The translations under genes and the position numbers were made by a program. From DATFDN01 sp035685165 (GTDB lineage: Bacteria > Pseudomonadota > Alphaproteobacteria > Acetobacterales > Acetobacteraceae): a DNA stretch of 64,000 bases. The stretch covers positions 1 to 64,000 of the forward strand of contig DASRBI010000005.1 of the NCBI GenBank assembly GCA_035685165.1, given 5' to 3'. Below the pieces are notes generated by a model that saw only the letters and a program-made list of their open reading frames with translations, had not been told where the DNA came from and did not search any database. The first letter of the stretch is position 1; each line of letters opens with the position of its first letter. Shown one piece after another: positions 59,441-64,000 of this stretch.

Positions 59441-60709
59441 ATGGGACGCAGGATCGCACGGACAGCGGCGCTCGGCGCCGGAGCCGCCGCTTTGATTTCC
59501 CTCGGCATCGGGCTCGCCGCCCCGGCCCGGGCGGCAGATGAGGGGCCGATCAAGATCGGTGTGGTGAGCGAGTTCTCCGCCGTGGTCGGCGAGCCGATCG
59601 CGCGCGGCGCGCAGCTCGCCGCCGATCAGGTGAACGCGCAAGGCGGGATCAACGGGCGCAAGGTCGAGATCATCGCCTACGACGACCATTCCTCGGCCGC
59701 CGACGCGGTGCGTGCGTTCCAGCGGCTCGCGCAGCAGGACCATGTCGCGGCGGTGATCACGACGTTCATCAGTGAGGTCGCACTCGCGGTCGAACCCTGG
59801 GCCGCGCGTCTGCACATGCCGACGCTCACGCCCGCGGCAGCGAGCGACCTCATCAGCAAGCAGGTCCACGACAAATACAACGAGTTCAAGTATATGTTCG
59901 AGGGCTGGTTTCCCTCGCCCATTCTCGCGCAGTCGGTGTGCGACTCCTCCAAGGACATGTTGGTGGATGGCCTGCACATGAAAACGGCCGACATCGTCAG
60001 CGAGGACGCGGATTGGACCAAGCCGCTCGATGCAACCTACCAGAAATGCCTGCCGAAAGTCGGATTGCAGGTGCTCGACACCATCAACTTCAACCCGGAC
60101 ACGACCGACTTCACGCCGATCTTCAATCAGGTCGAAGCGAAGCACCCCGACGTGATGATCATGGGCATCGCCCATGTAGGAGTGCAGCCGACGGTGCAGT
60201 GGCACGATCAGCAGGTGCCGATCCCGATGGCCGGCATCAGTGCGCAGGCGAGCAATGACACGTTCTGGAAGAGCACGAACGGCGCCACCGAGGGCGTGAT
60301 AACGCAGACCGGCGCCGCGCCGGGAATCGCGCTCAGCCCGGTGACGCTCGCCGTGCAGAAGGCATATGTGGACAAGTACCACAATTTCCCCGCCTTCACC
60401 GGCTTCACCGCCTATGATGGCACGATGGCCTTCCTGGAGGCGATCAAGCGCGCCGGTTCGACCGATCCCGACAAAATCGTGGCCGAGATGGAAAAGACCA
60501 GCATGGAGAGCACGGTCGGCCACTACGCCTTCTATGGGCGTGACGACCAGTTCACTCATGCGCTGCGCTACGGGCCGGACTATGCGACCGGCATCTTCGT
60601 GCAGTGGCAGAGCGGCAAGCAGGTCTGCGTCTGGCCGGCGAAGGCTTGCCCGAACAAGCTCGAGTTCCCCTCCTTCGTGAAGCTGCCGCAGCAGGCGGCG
60701 GCGAAGTAG
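59441..60709 (+). CDS. ABC transporter substrate-binding protein, branched-chain amino acid type
   Basis: A 422-aa periplasmic binding protein of the type I fold. Signal peptide to about residue 31 (ARA/AD). Family segments GPIKIGVVSEFSA, VNAQGGINGRKVEI and AYDDHSS are clear. The ATG at 59441 has GGGAG 8 nt upstream. First gene of a Liv-type operon. Ligand unknown; members bind amino acids, amides, urea or aromatic acids. Confidence 0.92.
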   Translation: MGRRIARTAALGAGAAALISLGIGLAAPARAADEGPIKIGVVSEFSAVVGEPIARGAQLAADQVNAQGGINGRKVEIIAYDDHSSAADAVRAFQRLAQQDHVAAVITTFISEVALAVEPWAARLHMPTLTPAAASDLISKQVHDKYNEFKYMFEGWFPSPILAQSVCDSSKDMLVDGLHMKTADIVSEDADWTKPLDATYQKCLPKVGLQVLDTINFNPDTTDFTPIFNQVEAKHPDVMIMGIAHVGVQPTVQWHDQQVPIPMAGISAQASNDTFWKSTNGATEGVITQTGAAPGIALSPVTLAVQKAYVDKYHNFPAFTGFTAYDGTMAFLEAIKRAGSTDPDKIVAEMEKTSMESTVGHYAFYGRDDQFTHALRYGPDYATGIFVQWQSGKQVCVWPAKACPNKLEFPSFVKLPQQAAAK

Positions 60710-60779
60710 CATTCGTTGCGCGGGGCCGGCCGCCGGAAGGCATGATCCGGCCGCCGGCCGCTGACGCCCGAACGGCCGC

Positions 60780-61655
60780 ATGAAGGCACTCCAAATCCTT
60801 GTTGACGGATTTGCGATCAGCTCGCTCTACGGGCTGGGGGCGATCGGGTTCACCCTGCTGTTCGGCATCTGCGGCGTGCTCAACCTGGCGCATGGCGGGA
60901 TCATGCTGATCGCCGCTCTGCTGGGCTGGTGGCTGTCGGTCAACCATGGCGCGGGGCCTTATGGCGGCGCGGCATTCGGCGTGCTGTGCGGCGCCGTTGC
61001 CTCGTTCATCACCTATTACGCGGTGGTCCGCCCGGTGCAGCGGTCGCGCGCCATCCCCGCCGAGGAGGAGGAAATCTTCATCCTCACCGCGACCCTACTG
61101 TGGGGCATCATGATCCAGGTGGGGATGGACTATCTCTTCACCGACAACCCGGTGACGCTGCCGGCGATGGCGCCCGGGGTGATGAGCATCGCCGGCGTCC
61201 GCACGCCGCGCAACGAGGTCCTCATCGCGGCCGTGTGCTGGGTGTCGATCGGGCTGCTGTGGCTGCTGGTGAACCACACGCGGCTCGGCAAGCAACTCCT
61301 CGCCGCGTCCATCAATCCGCGCGGCCTGACGCTGCTCGGCTTCGAGCTGTCGCGCATCTACCTGATCGTGTGGGCGATCTACGGCGTGCTGGCGGGGCTC
61401 GCGGGGGTGCTGCTCGCGTCGTTCTTCGGCGTCAGCTCCTCGAGTGCGGGCAGCCTGACGGCGAGCGCCTTCACGATCGTCATCCTGGGCGGATTGGGCA
61501 GCGTGCCCGGCTCGCTGATCGCCGCCTATGTCGTCGGCTATGCCGAAACGCTGACCGCCTATCTGGTCGCGCCGACGCTGCGACCGATCCCGGCCCTGAT
61601 CATCCTGGTGGCCGCGCTCTATGTGCGTCCGCAGGGCCTGCTCGGACGCCGCTGA
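60780..61655 (+). CDS. branched-chain amino acid-type ABC permease (LivH-like)
   Basis: A 291-aa inner-membrane permease with eight hydrophobic helices. NLAHGGIMLI near the N-terminus and the C-terminal LGGLGSVPGSLIAAYVVG segment are diagnostic. Follows the binding-protein gene by 70 nt; its stop is 2 nt from the LivM-like start. Confidence 0.93.
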   Translation: MKALQILVDGFAISSLYGLGAIGFTLLFGICGVLNLAHGGIMLIAALLGWWLSVNHGAGPYGGAAFGVLCGAVASFITYYAVVRPVQRSRAIPAEEEEIFILTATLLWGIMIQVGMDYLFTDNPVTLPAMAPGVMSIAGVRTPRNEVLIAAVCWVSIGLLWLLVNHTRLGKQLLAASINPRGLTLLGFELSRIYLIVWAIYGVLAGLAGVLLASFFGVSSSSAGSLTASAFTIVILGGLGSVPGSLIAAYVVGYAETLTAYLVAPTLRPIPALIILVAALYVRPQGLLGRR

Positions 61656-61657
61656 CC

Positions 61658-62641
61658 ATGCCCGATATCCAGCCGCCGCCGCAGACGCAGACACGGCCCA
61701 TCGCGGCGATCCCTTCGCGATCGGCCGCACGCACCCCGCGCGCCGGATGGATCATCGCCGCCGCGCTGATCATCCTCGGCGCCGCCGTGCCGCTCGCGCT
61801 GGGCGGCTACTGGCTCGGCGTGTTCACTACGGCATTCTATTTCGCCGTGTTCGCGATGGCCTGGGACCTACTGTTCGGCTTCGCGGGCATGGTGAATTTC
61901 GGCCCGACCTTCCTGATCGGCCTCGGCGCCTACGGTGCGGGCCTCCTCAATAACGCGGGCCTCGGCATCCCGCTCGCGCTTGCCGGCGGCACGGCGGCGG
62001 CGATCGTCGGCGGCTTGCTGCTAGCCTTGCCCGCCTTGCGGCTGCGCGGCCCCTATTTCGGCCTGATCACGCTGGTCGCGGTGCTGCTGCTGCTCGACTG
62101 CATCGTCATCTTCGCTGGCGTGACCGGTGGGGAGATCGGGATGATGGTACCCGACGTGCTCTCGGTCAGCGCGCAGGCCAATTATTGGTACTCGTTCGGC
62201 TTCATGGTGGTCTCGGCCGCCATCCTGTTCGGCATTTCGCGCTCCGCGCTCGGGCTGATCCTGCAGGCAACCGGGCAGGACCCCGTGGAGGCCGCCGCGC
62301 TCGGGTTCAACGTCACCAAGTTCCGCGTCGCGGCGTTCTGCATCAGCGCCTTCTTCTCCGGTTTGGCGGGCGGAATGCTGACCTTCTATCAGGGCACCGC
62401 GTCGGTCGATACGGTGGTCGATCTCTCGATCGCTGTGCAGATCATCATCGCCGTGGTATTCGGCGGTCGCCGCACCATCGTGGGCGCGATCCTCGGCGCC
62501 ATCTTCCTGATCCTGTTCGACGAGCTGCTACGCCCGCTCGGCGAACTGAACACCTTCGTCGTTTCGGCGATCGCGCTCGTGGTGATCCTGTTCTTCCCCG
62601 ACGGCGTGCTCGGCCGGCTGTTCCGGGCGCGCGGGCAATGA
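61658..62641 (+). CDS. branched-chain amino acid-type ABC permease (LivM-like)
   Basis: A 327-aa permease. A Pro-rich N-terminal extension of about 30 residues precedes the helices. AMAWDLLFGFAGMVNFGPT and VVFGGRRTIVGAILGA are family marks. The ATG at 61658 is the natural start; a longer frame from 60929 is a shadow of LivH. Its stop overlaps the next start as ATGA (62638-62641). Confidence 0.93.
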   Translation: MPDIQPPPQTQTRPIAAIPSRSAARTPRAGWIIAAALIILGAAVPLALGGYWLGVFTTAFYFAVFAMAWDLLFGFAGMVNFGPTFLIGLGAYGAGLLNNAGLGIPLALAGGTAAAIVGGLLLALPALRLRGPYFGLITLVAVLLLLDCIVIFAGVTGGEIGMMVPDVLSVSAQANYWYSFGFMVVSAAILFGISRSALGLILQATGQDPVEAAALGFNVTKFRVAAFCISAFFSGLAGGMLTFYQGTASVDTVVDLSIAVQIIIAVVFGGRRTIVGAILGAIFLILFDELLRPLGELNTFVVSAIALVVILFFPDGVLGRLFRARGQ

Positions 62642-64000
62642 GCATGCCGTTGCTCGAAGTGGACGGACTGACGAAGCGGTTCGGTGGCTTGGTCGCGGTG
62701 CGCGACATCGGCTTTCAAATCCGGGGCGGCGAGATCCTGGGCCTGATCGGCCCGAACGGATCGGGCAAGTCCACCGTGATGAAGCTCGTCATGGGGGTCG
62801 AGCACCCGAATGCCGGACGCATCAAGCTGGAAGGCACTGATGTCGCCGGCTGGCCGACGCACCGGATCGCGCGGAACGGGGTCGGCATTGTGTTCCAGCA
62901 TTCGCGCCCGCTGCACCGGCAGACCGTGCTGGAGAACATCAAGCTCGCGCTGCTGCCGGACTCGCTCTTCCGGCTGGCCGCCGAGCCAGGCGTCGATCGC
63001 CGCGCGTACGAGATCGCGGTCCGGGTCGGATTGGGAACTGTCCTGGATCGCCGCCCCGGTACGCTGCCCTTCGCCGATCTGCGCCGGATGGAGATGGCGA
63101 AGGCGCTGGCGCGCGATCCGCGCGTCGTGCTGGTGGATGAGCCGTTCGCCGGCCTGACGCCCGCCGAGGTGGCGGATTTCTCGGCGCTGATCGACGGTTT
63201 CCGCCGCGAGGGACGCGCGGTTCTGCTGGCCGATCATAACGTCAAGAGCGTCGCAGCCCTGGTCGATCGCGTGCTCGCCATGTATCTCGGCGAGCGCATC
63301 GCTGAGGGCACCGCCGATCAGGTGATGCGGAACGAGACGGTGCGCCGTGTCTATCTCGGCGGCAAGATCGAGAAGCACGCTCGGCCCGAGGTCGAGGCGC
63401 GCGGCGGCACGCCCTTGCTCGATTTGCGCGGCGTCGGCGTGCTGTATGGCAAGGCGCAGGCGCTGCAAGACGTGTCCCTGCATGTGCACGAAGGCGAGTT
63501 CGTCTCTGTCGTCGGCCTGAACGGCGCCGGCAAGACCACCTTGTTCAATGCCATCTCCGGCCTTGTCCCATACAGCGGGGCGATCGACTGGGCGTGCGAA
63601 TCGCTGCGTGGGCGCAGCCCGGCCGCCATTGCGCGTGCCGGGATCGTGCAATGCCCGGAGACGCGCGAGCTGTTCGGCGATCTCAGCGTGCGCGAGAACC
63701 TCGACCTCGGCGGGCAGCATTTGGCGGCGGCCGACCGGCAGAACCAGCTCGCGTGGCTGCTCGGCCTCTTTCCGATCCTCGGCGAGCGCGAGCGACAGCC
63801 GGCACGCACGCTTTCGGGCGGCGAACAGCAGATGCTCGCCATCGCCCGCGCGCTGATGATGCGCCCGCGCCTGTTGATCCTGGACGAGCCCACCATGGGG
63901 CTGGCGCCCGTGATCCTCGAGCAGCTCTCGAAAGCGATGACGCGCCTGCGCGAGACGACCGACATCACCATCCTTCTCGGCGAGCAGAACGTCACCTTCG
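62638..64000 (+). CDS. fused LivG-LivF-type ABC ATPase, 3' end outside the window
   Basis: At least 454 codons without a stop to the right edge, with two complete nucleotide-binding domains in one chain. Domain 1 (residues 1-245, LivG-like): Walker A GPNGSGKST 38-46, Walker B VVLVDE 163-168, H-loop His200. Its signature position reads LPFAD (143-147) in place of LSGGQ. Domain 2 (about 258 onward, LivF-like): Walker A GLNGAGKTT 293-301, signature LSGGEQ 392-397, Walker B LLILDE 412-417, then the LivF-typical EQN. In most Liv operons these are two genes. The ATG at 62638 overlaps the LivM stop. It would power the LivH/LivM channel as a pseudo-symmetric dimer within one polypeptide. Confidence 0.9.
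   Translation, partial: MSMPLLEVDGLTKRFGGLVAVRDIGFQIRGGEILGLIGPNGSGKSTVMKLVMGVEHPNAGRIKLEGTDVAGWPTHRIARNGVGIVFQHSRPLHRQTVLENIKLALLPDSLFRLAAEPGVDRRAYEIAVRVGLGTVLDRRPGTLPFADLRRMEMAKALARDPRVVLVDEPFAGLTPAEVADFSALIDGFRREGRAVLLADHNVKSVAALVDRVLAMYLGERIAEGTADQVMRNETVRRVYLGGKIEKHARPEVEARGGTPLLDLRGVGVLYGKAQALQDVSLHVHEGEFVSVVGLNGAGKTTLFNAISGLVPYSGAIDWACESLRGRSPAAIARAGIVQCPETRELFGDLSVRENLDLGGQHLAAADRQNQLAWLLGLFPILGERERQPARTLSGGEQQMLAIARALMMRPRLLILDEPTMGLAPVILEQLSKAMTRLRETTDITILLGEQNVTF

Noticed and set aside
1..64000. tRNA, rRNA or known riboswitch
   Set aside because: Reading the intergenic gaps I found no cloverleaf with a GTTCGA-type arm and no recognisable aptamer; a covariance search would be needed to be sure.
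63961..64000. Missing H-loop His in the second domain of the fused Liv ATPase
   Set aside because: LivF-type ATPases normally have EQN at this place, so it is not a defect.

Overview
The window is gene-dense, high-GC chromosomal DNA. It has many ATGA or TGATG overlaps, frequent GTG starts and long meaningless antisense reading frames. The gene content (pepA-holC, rpmF-plsX-fabH, thrS-infC with an ATA start, FAD-linked D-lactate dehydrogenase, TonB receptor, several Dpp- and Liv-type ABC transporters) fits a heterotrophic alphaproteobacterium. Acetobacterales/Rhodospirillales is my best guess, but nothing here fixes the taxon. I see no rRNA, tRNA, CRISPR array, prophage or intact transposase.

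Layout. 1-255: no gene, two hairpins. 256-5655 (-): complete peptide/nickel-type ABC transporter operon (SBP, two permeases, two ATPases). 5818-10329: a GT4-like glycosyltransferase (+), a 64-aa orphan ORF, and an opposing operon of PfkB kinase, FkbH-like protein and acyl carrier protein, a combination pointing to glyceryl-ACP or surface-glycan chemistry. 10537-16884: orphan branched-chain-type binding protein, membrane-anchored J-domain protein, alpha/beta hydrolase, DenD-like dehydrogenase and a divergent ClC channel with a CBS-like tail. 16927-17214: relic of an MFS transporter. 17454-22744 (-): D-lactate dehydrogenase, then two paralogous parallel beta-helix proteins, the longer with seven 43-residue repeats and a type-I-secretion-like end. 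22960-26809: HpcH/HpaI aldolase, TonB-dependent receptor and TonB. 27044-29581: infC and thrS. 29739-32442: MFS transporter and type-B carboxylesterase.

32443-33228 is a scar-like region: a phased array of AAGTGATCACTT-type palindromes, then a frameshifted secreted-protein relic. Next come two PotB/PotC-like permeases with no ATPase or binding protein. 34902-37821: radical SAM protein, enoyl-CoA hydratase family protein and CoA transferase. 37997-42884: gpt, csaA, a small membrane protein, ilvD (with a relic of an MDR oxidoreductase at its 3' end), a DUF4337 protein and a D-2-hydroxyacid dehydrogenase. 42892-48444 (-): a housekeeping block holC, pepA, fabH, plsX, rpmF and polyprenyl synthase, covering fatty acid and phospholipid initiation, ribosome and quinone side chain. 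48492-56925: DUF2007 protein, XrtA-type asparagine synthase, two-lobed retropepsin-like lipoprotein, ZapE, 2OG oxygenase, ManC and gamma-glutamyltransferase. 57095-59283 (-): two overlapping amidohydrolase paralogues, divergent from a Liv-type operon (59441 to the right edge). The last gene of that operon fuses LivG- and LivF-like ATPases in one chain and runs off the window.

Most interesting items: the phased palindrome array, the LivG-LivF fusion with an altered first signature motif, the ATA start of infC, the beta-helix paralogue pair, the PfkB-FkbH-ACP mini-cluster, and several gene relics marking deletions.
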